DNA from: Dallia pectoralis
Taxonomy: Eukaryota > Chordata > Actinopteri > Esociformes > Umbridae
Direction: 5' to 3'
NCBI GenBank assembly: GCA_029465975.1
Contig: CM055740.1
Location: 7,898,234 to 7,962,233 of the forward strand
DNA: 64,000 nucleotides
Below, piece after piece: positions 47,201-60,608 of this stretch. The notes under the pieces were generated by a model. The model was given only the letters and a program-made list of their open reading frames with translations, made no database searches and was not told the DNA's origin. A program made the translations under genes and the position numbers. Within the stretch, counting starts at the first letter, position 1, and every line of letters begins with the position of its first letter.

Positions 47201-50200
47201 TAGCCTATTTATTGTCTTATGTAGCCATACAATACAAAATTAAAACCATGATTTTAAAATGCACAGGCTATGATATTTAAATTTCTAAAGATCGAATAAA
47301 TTAAAATCAATCAAACTGTATGTCCTATTTTGATGTAATAAATGCTAAAACATTTTAGATCACAAGCGACGCGCAATCAAATGATTTGCGCATGATTGGC
47401 CGTATATATTGCAACACAGACTGTTGAAATAAAAACATTAGGCTACAGTGTATAATTTGATCATTTACATTTGTAAAATGTATTATAGTAATTACAGCCC
47501 AGTAACTAAGGCACTATAGACAATGAAACACGTATTTTACAACACAGTTTGTATATTGGTCACGGTCGGGTATATTCTGCTGTTACCCGGTAGATACATT
47601 AATCAATTTCGTTTTATATTTTCGTTCTGTTTATTTAGTAAAACATATATTTCTTTATAAACGTAGGCCTACCTCTTTTTTCTAGTTCATTCAAATTCAA
47701 CCAAGCCAATCAATCTATTATCTATGTATATCTCGCAGCTTTTGTCTGCCTGAGCAGGACACGCAAACTAACCGGTTGCACTGCGCAGAGTGTTCATTAG
47801 TGATGTTATGAGTGCACATGAGACCGCAGAAAATTAATCGGTTACATATATCCAGTTTCATATAGATCGGACCAAAACGCGTCAAGTTTCATGTAGACCA
47901 GACCAAAACGCGTCAAGTTTCATGTAGACCAGACCAAAACGCATCCAGTTTTATGTAGACCAGACCAAAACGGATCCAGTTTCATATAGACCAGACCAAA
48001 ACGGTGTCCAATATAGATCGGACCAAAACGAGATCAGACCAAAACGCATCCAGTTTCTGAAAACGGGACAAGGTAAAATGCACGTATTTAGGAAAAGTCA
48101 TGGAAGAACGAGGCTGTAGCTTTTCAACATTATATATTTATTTTAATTACTAACTGCAACGCCCGCGGGCATGGGCTGTTGGCGCTTCTAGTGTTAACAC
48201 GCTGACATCTAGCGCGCCGCGCATTGCATGTTGATACGTAGCTGAAAAAACGCCATAGATCTGCATCTAATTGAACGTGCACTGGAGCGCGATTCTACGA
48301 TATTTCCGAAAAAGTGAATCGTGGAGACATTTTAATCGTCCACGATTAAATATCGTCATATCGCACACCCCTAGTCTGGTCCATATCCTGTAATATCCTG
48401 GGTGCAGTTTGTATGGCCCACAGTCTCAGCGGACAGGCGGCAGTAGCTACGGTTCTCCTTCATGTGGTAGGCAGGGTTAAATACACAGCCACATGGCCTG
48501 TCATTACTCTGTTAGTGAGCAGCAGCCCGGGAGTTTTCTCCACTGCTTTATTTGGAGTAGCGGTAGGGCTCTGTGCCTCAGTCTGAACCCCGGTCCGCTG
48601 CTCTCTCTGGGGGTGGGGGACCGCTGATGGAGCTGTGGGCTAGGCGGAGAGAAGATAAACTGGGAACACACAAGCGTAAGACAATATTGTCTTATTTCCT
48701 GTTTCCTGGCGTATCCTAATGTTGGACATACGCTGAAGAATAGACCTCTCTTTGGGGTCTGTAAATTATGGAACAATGTTGAGTTAGCCTAGCCAGCGTG
48801 GTATTTTATTTTGCTGTGGAGAAACATGGCTTTTGTAATGAGGTGAGCTTAATGATATTGGACGTTTGCAATTGTGGGGTGTAAATGTTTTTACGTATTG
48901 GAAAAAACTTTGGGAAAAACCCACTGCCAGATCGCAGTCTGGAAAACCCAGAAATTCTCTAACTCAAAGCACAAAATGTACATCAGAAAATTGGAACGTT
49001 TCATGTACAGTTTACCTGACACATAGATCAGCGATTCATTGGATCTCAGCATATTAATTAAGTAGATCACATGCATATTAATTAAGTGGATCACATGCAT
49101 ATTAATTAAGTAGATCACATGCATATTAATTAAGTAGATCACATGCATATGAATTAAGTGAATCACATGGATTCATCCTGCTGATTACTTGCAGTGTCTT
49201 CACCAACTAGAAAATAACTTCACTAACTTCGATTACATTCTGCATAGTAAAGAGCAGGCTCAGTTAAGTGCTACTTTGTGAGGTTAACTGGCGTGATCTG
49301 CTCAGAGTTGGCCACATCTTGTTTGGTCAAGCCAGGAAGAGACGTCCACTTCTAGCCAGCACCACGGGCTTCTGCTGCAGTGAACACATCCAGCTGCCCT
49401 GACATCACTGACACCATAAACAAAGTGCACCACATATGTGGTTGTATATTGGCCTAACTTGTTAGGTGGTTGTATAGCCTGGCTGGTTAGGTATTTGTAT
49501 ACTAGCCTGTCTGGTTAGGTTGGTATATTACCAAAAATGGCGCCCATTTGTTGGAAATGATATTTCTGTTGTTCACACTGAGCACTATTACACGAGTCAC
49601 CTGTTCGCTTTTGTCAATCAAACCCACTGATTTTCCTATGAAAATGTTCTGCCTGATTTAAGCTTGTTCGTTTACCCTCAACCCTGTAATGACTTCCTTT
49701 AAACCCTTGCTTCTTACGGTATAAAGACTCTGTGGTTCTTGATTATCTCACTATAAGCTCGATAATCTCATAAACATTTTAGGATGAACAGTTCACGGTT
49801 CACAGTCAGTCAGACAGACTGAAATAAATGCGTATGAGATTGAGATTCTTAAATGTAGTTGCCTGATGGCTCAAATGCTAATCTTGCGCTGGTCTACCAT
49901 TTATTAAAAACAGTCTGAAATAACACGTTGTAATGCAGTTATTTTGTAATTGTCAAACCGAATGGGTGTTTGTTCAGAACAATTTGATTGCCAGTAGTTC
50001 AGTTGAGGCTTTACTATTCCGATAATGACCATCGGTTTTCACTGACAAGAAAGTAGAGATGAGCGGAAATGTAACCGGTATAAAGGCACGTTAGCCAATT
50101 AGCACACTGCATGAGCGTGTGACCACTGACTAAATCCATCAGTTCTATTTTGGTTTCCGTTCTTGGAGGTTCTGTGTGGCTGTAGGCGTAGCCTCACGTT

Positions 50201-53200
50201 TCTGGAATCATCTAGAGGGTTTGGTTGTTTTTGTGGCAAGATCAAATTCAAAAAACATCTGTGGGCGTGGCTAGGCAATTTGCATGAGCGAGTGGTGCGG
50301 GTTGCTAGACACAACTAGTGAAAAATAAATATAAAACAGAAAATAAATAATTATGTAAATATTTGGTCCCTTTGGTCAACTTTGGGTTAAAGAACCATTG
50401 GCTGCAATTGCAGAGATGAGACTCGCTGAAAAAGTCTGGTCCAGCTTTGCACATCTGGACACCGCAAACATTTACAAACTTGTCTCGGTGCCAACTAATT
50501 GTTGTCTCTCGGCTGTGTGCCCGCTATGTAAATTGGTTGTAATTTCTGTGCCAGTCAATTGCCTGTTTTTGTCATTTCATGTGCAGATTTACACGGACTG
50601 GGCCAACCATTATTTAGTGAAGTCCGGCCGAAAGCGACTGATCAAGGACTTGCAGCGAGATGTGACAGACGGAGTGCTACTGTCTGAGATCATACAAGTT
50701 GTCGGTGAGGACTTTCAGGACATATTGAACCGGATATTTGAAATAAAGTGTAATTTCCATTGATATTTTTATTTTGCGTCATGATCATGTAATTTTGAAT
50801 TGGTTTCTCATGGCAATACAATCACACCAATAATTTCTCCTTAAATAGTTTTATACAATATAGTATAACTATGATATCATTCATAGGATGTCACAGTGCC
50901 CCTGTCTTCATAGGATGTCACAGTGCCCCCTGTCTTCACAGGATGTCACAGTGCCCCTGTCTTTATAGGATGTCACAGTGCCCCCTGTCTTCATAGGATG
51001 TCACAGTGCCCCTGTCTTTATAGGATGTCACAGTGCCCCCTGTCTTCATAGGATGTCACAGTGCCCCTGTCTTTATAGGATGTCACAGTGCCCCCTGTCT
51101 TCATAGGATGTCACAGTGCCGCCTGTCTTCATAGGATGTCACAGTGCCCCCTGTCTTCACAGGATGTCACAGTGCCCCTGTCTTTATAGGATGTCACAGT
51201 GCCCCTGTCTTCATAGGATGTCACAGTGCCCCCTGTCTTTAGTTCCTGAATCAGTCTCCTCAATAAATAAGGGTTGAAGGGATCTTTAGTGTAGAAGGAG
51301 TCTTTTTAAACCGTTTTTCCTGCTTTAAAAGTCAGCAACTATATTCCAGCTCTGCTCTTAGCTTCCATGAGTGGCTGAGTGGTTGAACGGCGAGCTCTGT
51401 CATTATTGTCTGTGTGTGTCCACACTGTATATTATATATAAGTGGAGTGAATGAATGGAAGGTGCGGTTAGTTGAATCTAAATGAGGATCGTCTTGGTGA
51501 TGTTTGGCTGGGACGGTGTCAGGTGCCTGTGGTTCCCATGGTAAGGGGTTGGGGTTAAAGTTGTTACTGCTTCTGATGGAGAAAAACACATACACTCTCA
51601 TTTACCACTGTGCTGGGATGAAATAGGATGTGCGACATCATCACAAAGCTATTATATTTAAACGTGTGTATTTTCCAGCGAATGAGAAGATCGAAGACAT
51701 CAACGGCTACCCAAAGAGCCGGACTCAGATGGTGAGGTTCCGTATTTAGCTCGGTAATCTGGGAGATCCGGCCCTCATCCCATAAAACAGTGACCCCTAA
51801 GCTGCCTACACAAATTCATAGGATAAAGACTTGTGTGATTATTGTGAAAATGCCACCGCGCGACCCCTCCAATATCGGACATATTCAAGCTGAGTCGAAG
51901 CCCTGGGTAGCATCTGGTTCTTTCTCCGCTATTTCCTGTATGAGAATGGCCGGGCCTGTCTGACCACGTCTTACTAACAGAGTGGGCAGGCTGTGGACGG
52001 GCAGTAAATACCCTGGTACCCCACTGAGGACCATCTGTCACCCAAACAAAGCTCTTGCCGGTTTCATATTGAACAATCCTGCCTGTAACCACATACCAAT
52101 CTACAGATCTATGTGTTAGACATCTGCTCAATTTGATCTAGGCCTAGTTTGAATAATTATTATAGTCCAAGCATATTCCTATTTTTTGACTCCTGCACTG
52201 TTGGTTGCTTCCTGGGGAAGCTAATCTGTAATCTGTATGTGTAACAGAACATTTTCAGTAAATTAAGCCTTATTTCCATTACCAAACATTTTGAAATGAA
52301 ACAAGCCATATTTACTAAATGTTATTGGCCTATAGTAATTTATTCTCTAGTGTAACTAAAAAAGAGATTTCCTGACAATGTCATGAAAAAATTTCCCAAA
52401 AAATGTCTGAGATGCTGCATTTAGTACAACACAGTATATATACCTGTCCTCTAACACCAGCTAACACTCTCCTAGGTATAATACAGTATATATACCTCTC
52501 CTCTAACACCAGCTAACACTCTCCTAGGTATAATACAGTATATATACCTCTCCTCTAACTCCAGCTGACAAATCTTATGTTTTTTTGTAGCCTGAATGTT
52601 ATTATAATTTAATTCCTGTACTATTTAATGTCTGAAGCTGGGTTTCTGTTATTGATACTGGGTTTTTTCAGAGGTTATTCTATGCGTTCAGGTCTTTGTG
52701 ATAAATAATAATTGTCTGGTCAATCTTACTGGACCTTGTGAACCTTCCCCCCAGGTTGAGAATGTGAATACCTGCCTGGGTTTCCTGGCTGCCAAAGGGG
52801 TGAACATCCATGGGCTCTGTGCAGAGGGTAGGTCAGCTCCCACCATCATCAAGACATCTAGGCCTCATACTTCCTGTTCATACGACAGCATGAAGGTACC
52901 GACAACCTGTTTGCTTCTCTCACCGCAGAGATCCGTAATGGGAACTTAAAGGCCATTCTGGGTCTGTTCTTCAGCCTGTCCCGTTACAAGCAGCAGCAGC
53001 AGAAGGGCTTAAAGCAGCAGTCCTCTCCCCCAGAGCACAGCACCCAGCCTGGACACAGTCCCCATGGGTCCCCAGGCCCTCCTCACACCCACTGCTCCAT
53101 GTCATCAGGGCACAAGGCGGAGTCAGATGTGCTGTCCAGGTACAGAACCGCGTATCAATCCGACCTACAGGATGAATAGCAAGAGAACTTAGATTTAGTG

Positions 53201-54373
53201 GTTATTTAGGAGAAACCAGTGGCCTCTCTTACAATTTGAAATTCCCTTCTAATATGGCGCTTTTCCACTACAAAGAACCAGCTCGACTCGATTTGGCCGG
53301 ACTCGGCTCCGCTCGCTTTCGCTCCGTTTTCCAATGCAGATAGTACCTGCGCAATAGTACCCGGTCGTCATAGCGACGCGGCAGGAAAATGCTGTGACGT
53401 AATCTTCTACGCGACGCGGCGACACACAGGCTGAGTCCGAAATCGCGTACTATGTTGAGTACGTACTACATTTAAATAAGAACGTACTTTGCGACCGTTA
53501 AAAAAGTACATTCTATATAGTATGAATCCGGGTAGTATGAATGGAGTCCGGATGTACTACATGCGCCCGTGTTAGAATGCTCTACTTGTATAATCTACCG
53601 GGCAAGAGAAGCGTGTTTTATTCAGGTCCGCGTCCTCCTACCAACACTCGCTACCCACACACACATAAGACAATGGAGGAAATCGAGTGTATGCTGTGTT
53701 TGATCCGCGAGATGTGGCTGTTTCTCACGGCGCATTCTTTCGGTTTGCCATAGTATTCGTAATGGATAATATGTACAGCTCTCACGCAATCTCTGGCCAA
53801 ACTATTTATATATATATGGTGGGATTACTCAGGATACTACATCTGGCGCGTGCAATGTTGATGCAGTGAATAGTGACGATTCTCTGACCAATCAGCAGTC
53901 TGCCGTGTTTTCACGTCACATTTTAGTATCGCCTCAGCTCGCTCAGAACCTCGCCTGAGGTGGTACGAAAAAAAGTACCTGGAAGCAGGTACAGGTACAA
54001 CTTTTACCCAGTGGAAAACCAAAAAAGCAGAGTCGAGTCAAGCTGAGACGAGCTCGTTCTGTGCAGTGGAAAAGCGCCATAATATGCACATCTGATGATC
54101 CCGATACTGATTTCTTCTTGTCAGAGTTTGTGTGGCCATCTTCATTCTGCGATTCCCACTGCCTTCGATAACTTGTTACATTTCTGTCATCCTGTTGGTC
54201 TCATATCTTTGTCTAACATTATTTGTACCTGTCTTTCGCTTTTCCCTTCATGCAGTTTGTCACCCAAGGCCTCTACCGCGCAAAATAAAGGGCTGAAGTT
54301 CTCTGTGGCTCACAGAAAGTCCTCTAGGTCAGCTCTCATACTGCGTGACTCAAATGCTTTTTTCTTTTCCTCT

Positions 54374-54408
<35 letters not shown>

Positions 54409-57400
54409 GGTTTCTCTCTCTCTGGTCTCTCTCTCTCTGGTTTCTCTCTCTCTCTGGTTTCTCTCTCTCTCTGGTCTCTCTCTCTCTGGTCTCTCTCTGG
54501 TCTCTCTCGTCTCTCTCTCTCTGGTCTCTCTCTCTAGTCTCTCTCTCTCTGGTCTCTTTCTCTCTAGTCTCTCTCTCTCTCTGGTCTCTCTCTCTGGTCT
54601 CTCTCTCTCTGGTCTCTCTCTAGTCTCTCTCTCTGGTCTCTCTCTAGTCTCTCTCTCTCTGGTCTCTCTCTCTCTGGTCTCTCTTTCTCTGGTCTCTCAC
54701 TCTCTCTCTGGTCTCTCTCTCTCTCTCTGGTCCCTCTCTCTCTGGTCTCTCTCTCTCTCTGGTCTCTCTCTTGTTTCTCTCTATCTCTCTGGTCTCTCTT
54801 TCTCTCTCTCTCTCTCTGGTTTCTCTCTCTCTCTGGTTTCTCTCTCTCTCTCTGGTTTCTCTCTCTCTCTCTGGTTTCTCTCACGTTCTCTCTCCTTTTC
54901 ACTCTTTCTATGGTCTTTTTAACAATTTCAATCACTTACTCACGTACTTGTTTTTCTCACGCTTTCATTCTTGTTCACCCTGTGTCTTTCTCTCATTCAC
55001 ACACCCACTCAATCACATAGACAAACGGTAGATTCACAAAGTTATTCCACCTTATTCCAGATTGCCTTGTAGTATGTTCCTTAGACTACTGTTACGCGTC
55101 CACGCTTGAGTCTGTTGTGTGCATGGGTTTACCAGACTATAACTGCTTTTTGTACTAAAAGCCTTGTTTCACTGTGTGTGTAGCTTTATGATTGATACAT
55201 ATAAGGAATGCAATAGCACCACCTTCTGGAATCACTATGCAACCACATTTTTCCTATATATTACTTGTCCGTCTCCTCACTATGACATGAAAATCCAGAG
55301 TCAGTCAGAAATGTGTGTGTTTTCTGACTGGGTCTGTGTCATCCAGCTGCCCCAACCACTGGGGAGGAAGTGTCAATACAAAGTGTCTGTGCTCCTCTGT
55401 GTATAATAAGTGTTTGTGAAGTAAGTATGATTGATATTTTGGTTCTGGTCTTCTGAGGTATTTAATGGTGCCCTAGCAGAGGACACAAGGAGTGCCATAC
55501 TTGTAGTAATTCAGTAACAGATTTAAAATGCTGGTTACTGTTCATTTTTGTTGATGATCTACAAATAACGTCTCCCAAAATGCCTACTTTTTGAATATAC
55601 ACAAACCCTAACTTTACACCACATAGTCATACTATTGCTAACCATAAAATATTCCCTTTACCTTACTCAAACACTTGTTGTAAACGTAACCTTAAACATA
55701 ACATGTATTTACTCTGTTTTTGGATAGTTTGTTGATAGTATGAATATCTGTAGAGCATCTGAAAGCAATATGAAAGCAAGGATTATATGAAATATTCAAA
55801 ATATTTCTGAATCCCCAAATATTGCAGGTTATGTTTAGAATTTCCAGATGAATACTCTGATTATTTGTTGAGTTCTAACTGAACGTGTCCCTGTTCCCTG
55901 TGGGCCCTCAGGCTGCCGGGCCCCACCACGAGGGCCCCTGCCTCAGGCTGTGAGGGAAGGAACCCTAGGGTCGCCAGCGGCAACCGCCGCAGCCAGAGCT
56001 TCAACCACTACGATAAGCCCAGACCCTCCAACGGTGATCCAGGTGAGTGATGGCACACAGGGGGTGTGGCCGTTGGTGCTGCACTTTGAGGAGAAACGCC
56101 ATGCGTTTTTGGTGGAACAAATGTGAATTTGCCGGTTGCATTTTAGGAAGTTCAGATACAAATGAGATGTGTTGGTGTGGCTGTTCGAAAACGTCAGTAT
56201 GTAGCATTGCTGTTTACCGTCACACTTAGAACACCTATGTATGTATCTACTATGTATAGGAAGGGGTGTACTGTATACAGTATGTATGTTCGAAGAGCTT
56301 CCCAGGTGAGACTGATCATCTTAAATCATGTTCAGAGTCTAACTCAAATTGGCAGGTGTTGTTCATGAGCTCAGAGCTCAGGTGTGCGTGCGTGCGTGTT
56401 TGTCGTATGTGGTCGACAGTCACTGTTGAGTTGACAAGAACAGAACGGCTTTCATGATTGGCTGCCGTTCCCGGGAACAGCGGCCAAGACTGTACACAGA
56501 CCAACGCTTTGAGTTTGTTAGGGTTTGAAATTCAAACGTCCGCTAGCTGTGGCAGTTTTTTTCTCTCAAACAGTTCGGCTTTCCTTCTCCACCTCCTCCC
56601 GACAGGCATGATAAAAGGAGTGGTTTGTGCCTGGGCTTTAGCGGTACGTGTTTCTGCTTAGAGTGTTGTATCGTCGGTAAGGGTTTCACAGCTTGTTTCC
56701 ATGCAGCCTGACTAGACACAAAGGTAGGTCAGAGATTGATAAATCATTGCCGATTGATTTTTCTGTTTATTGTTCATTTAAACAGTAATGATTTGTCAGC
56801 TGGAGTTCTCTGCATTGTGCAGAGAAGAAGTGACACATTTCTTTTAATAAATTGGTCTTGCTGTTATAGTTGTTCACGAAATAGCCGTTATAGATGTTCA
56901 CTCAGCATGTGTTTCACAGTTATATTACAGTGCAGCCTGGCATGAGTTAGCGGCTGACAGTTGAATGTGTCAGGAAGGAATGGTACGTGTGGAATTACGA
57001 TCAGCGGTTGTGCGTGATGGAGCTAGCATTTCTTGGTCCCTCCTTAAGATGTAATGCAGAGCTTATGGAACCCTTCCCCACGGTCAGCATGGAGATCAAT
57101 CCACACCTTCTCTCATCATCTCCATTTGTCTCTCACAGAGAGAAACGCCGCGGCCTCCGCTCTCATGACCGAACACTGTGCTCCTCCAGGGGGGTCCAAT
57201 GGCTCCTCCTTGTCGTCCGTCTACCAGCCCAATGCAGGCAACAGCAGCAAGACCTGGAGGAGTAGGTCCTTGAACACCAAGCACAGCGCCACCTCCTCAA
57301 TGCTGTCCGTCAAACAGGAGCCGCCCACCAGGCAGCCTTCAGCCATTCACCCAGAAATCCCACACAAGGTCATTACCCAGAAGTCCATGCTGGAAAAACT

Positions 57401-60400
57401 CAAGCTCTTCAATAGCAAAGGAGGCTCCAAGGCAGTCGGGGTACTGACCGATATTCCGACAGCACAGGAGAAGAGAATGAAGGATGTGCACTCCCCCGCT
57501 GTGGATCTCCTAGAGGAGACAGCGGGGAGCTACCAGCCTCCCAGCGTCACGCTGGCCAGCCCAAAACTGGCCTTGAAGGGAATCGCCCAGCGTACCTTCA
57601 GCCGAGCCCTCACCCCTAGGAAGAGCTCTCTAAAGACAGGAGAGAAGGAGAAACAAAAGGCCCGGCCCACAGAGAGGGACAAGTCCCGCGAGGGTGGCTC
57701 CAAGACGGGGTCCGTTACGGAGCAGGAGGAACCCAGGGACGAGAGTTTCGCTTCAGATGCAGCAGAGCCAAAGAGAAACACCAAACTCACAAGCTTCATC
57801 CCAAAGGGAAACAAAACTGGCAGAAAGGAGAGCTCGTCCTCTGCAGCGCACAGTGGGATACCAAAGCCGGGGTTCAAGCCAGGGAAAACCTCTTCTGGTC
57901 GGGACGGAGAAAGACCTCGGAGTCTGAGGGCCGGCGGGTCCGGGGGCCTCTCTGTCCACAAGGGCCAGCTGGACCACCGAAGCTCCTGCTGCAGACTGGC
58001 CTCTGAAGGGAGGTCACACCGTCACCACGCCGTGCCACCAGGGGGCACTGCAGCCAGCAACACCTCTAGTATCCAGCTACCTCAGCCCCTGCAGCAATAC
58101 AACCATCCCAACACTGCCACTGTGGCACCGTTCATGTACAGGTACTCAGCAATGTCAATCCTTTCATACAAATAACGTGGAATTACTAATGTAGAGGGTT
58201 GATCGTCATACAGATCTATTCGTCATACGCGCTGGGAATTGGTTTTCTCATGATGCAACGCAGAGACAGTGAGAGATTGAGAGAGACATTAATCCTCGTT
58301 GTCTTGTTTGTGTCGTCCTGTAGGTCTCAGCCAGATGTGACCGGAGAAAACGTGACGATGGAGGCCACAGGGTCAACGGAGGGTCACAGAGAGAGAGCAG
58401 CGTTCAATAAGTCAGCGCACAGCTCTCTGGAGGACCTGGCAGGTGAATAGGACTCTCTTGTCTCAGTTGAGATGTGATGTTGATAAACGATATACTGTAC
58501 AACGTTCAGTGCCTACTACAAAATAACCAATACAGATTTTTTGGGGGGCCAATATCGTTTTTAGTTTGTTTTTTTTGTTAATAATGTGAACAATATATTA
58601 CGCCGATGGTTATCGAATTGGCTGATTTCACCATCTGTCAAGAAATGCACAAGTTGTTCAATGTGTAACAGTTATATGAATTATGTGAGGCAGTGACACA
58701 TGTTAACATGTTGATTGTTTCACTTTGATTTCAATTTTCAAAATGATAATCAGCAATCTGGAAGGTTACCTCTCTGACGGATGTTTTCAGGGTCAACACT
58801 AGAGGGCGATATTGGATATGTCTTAGAGCAGGGATGTCAAACCGGTTCCATGGAGGGCCTAGTGTATGCAGGTTTTTGGGTTTTCATTTAAATTAGTTCC
58901 CAGTTCAGACCTAAACAACAAGTAGAGGGTAGAACCTTACCAATTAGTGACCTAATTAATCAATCAAGTACAAGGTGAGAGCAAAGACCTGTAGACACTC
59001 GGCCCTCCATGGAACCGGTTTGACACCTGTGTCTTAGAGGGACTAAGAACTTGGTCCCAGATACTCCAGGATACCGTTCTTTAACCTACAGTTGATTTGC
59101 CGTTTGATTTGCCCAAGGAATCTCACAGAGCAAATATACGTTGATTGGTTTTTATTAAAACACAGCTTAAACTGGATATCCCACTGTTGAATGTAATACT
59201 TCTCCAAGAATACAAATATTTTTTCCACACACATTATCGGAAAAATAATAGATTTTGCTAAGTGCTTTTTCAAAATGCTCTTTGTGTCTTTTTTAATCGA
59301 ATGATTTCTTTTTTCGTTGGCTTTTCTTCTGTCGTTGTTCCTATAAATGTCAGTATTGGAGAAGATCATTGTGAATTGTAATATGTAAAAATTAACTAAA
59401 TGTCCCGGGCAAACGTCATTGTTCCCAGACACAAATGGCGTCTCTCTTCCCGTCCACACATGTCAATGCTCTCTAGTGAGTAATGAATGAAAATGCCACC
59501 ATGGAGGGCACAAGCCCTGGTATCCTGTGGTTTCTCATTGAGCCTCTCAGCAATGGATCAGAGATATTGCTTCACAAGTTCACAGTGATTTGGCCCGGCC
59601 CGCACAAAGCCTGTCTGAATGCACATTACAACACTGGAGGCAGTGGAGAAAAAAGCACTCTTGGAAACTCCTCAATTTTCTCAGTTGGGAGGAAAGTGGG
59701 TGCATGTTGGTTAGTTGTGAGCTATGCTACCTCCGCTATACAGAAAACGCGGTGAAAATACTGAGCTTACTGAGCTGTACGACAAGTTCAGAGAGTGTGG
59801 AGACAGGGGTGGTTCTGACTCAGGGATTGACTGGTGGAGTGATGGACTTAGGTCCCCCCCGACCCGGACTCTGGATCTGTGTGTCCTCCAGGGCAGTCAG
59901 GATGGGAGCACGGCCCAGGGCCTGAATGAATTCAACTCCAAGAGCTCATCTGCATGTTAAAGGAAGTCTATCTCATGGGGTTACCGAGGCTCCTGTCTCT
60001 GTGTGTGTGTTTGTGCGTGCATGCGTACAGGCCTGTGAGAGTGTGTAAGAGTGTGTGTGATGGATGTCTGTGCAGCTCTGGGGCGGGTTAGCGTTAGTCA
60101 CATCCTTCTCATTGCCACTTTGGGTCTGGAGGATTCCAAACAGCCACACTCATACACCCGATCCCCATCGTAGGGCGTCATGGAGAGGCTCCGTTACCAC
60201 ACCCGGCAGGGCGACCCAACACCCGACCCACCTGGTCAGGACTTCATGACAGGAGACGTGAGGCTTCCTCACAGTAAGAGTGGTGACGGCTGTGATTCCT
60301 CACCCAGCACAGTCAGGGTTGGAGAGCCAGCGCACGGTGGAGCCGAAGCCACTAGCAGAACCGGGCTGTCCGCATCCGCCGGACCAGACACAGACCAAAC

Positions 60401-60566
60401 CGGACCAGTAGACACGGAGGCAGACACCTGTGCGGAGGCGCTGGAGGTCAGGCACGGCCGACTATTCCAGATGCACCTGCAGCAGTCCTGTGTCTGGGAT
60501 GGCATCGCTCAAATCAACCAGGAGATTCTCCTCACTATGCTGGACATGTATGAGAAGCATGAGAGT

Positions 60567-60608
<42 letters not shown>

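Larger units (their letters stand above)
37370..50586 (+). other. nav2: nav2 intron after the short-form first exon (13.2 kb)
   Basis: GTAAAG donor; CATTTCATGTGCAG acceptor. It contains a 27-bp array (41163-41702), a GT-type compound repeat (44074-44431), another 27-bp array (45499-45775), a 37-bp array (46036-46798 and 48374-48415) split by a hAT element, and a 24-bp array (49046-49166). Otherwise nothing is recognised. The region near 37.85-38.1 kb is rich in ATTAAT words and may be regulatory. Confidence 0.8.

Noticed and set aside
50398..50763. 121-codon frame covering the first CH-domain exon
   Set aside because: Only 50587-50704 is the exon. The upstream part is intron read through, since the acceptor GTGCAG and the human exon boundary coincide at 50587.
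54095..54935. Ser/Leu-rich 275-codon frame and Arg/Glu-rich 123-codon frame
   Set aside because: CT-rich tract. Only the 72 bases at 54256-54327 are supported as coding, because they fit nav2 phases.
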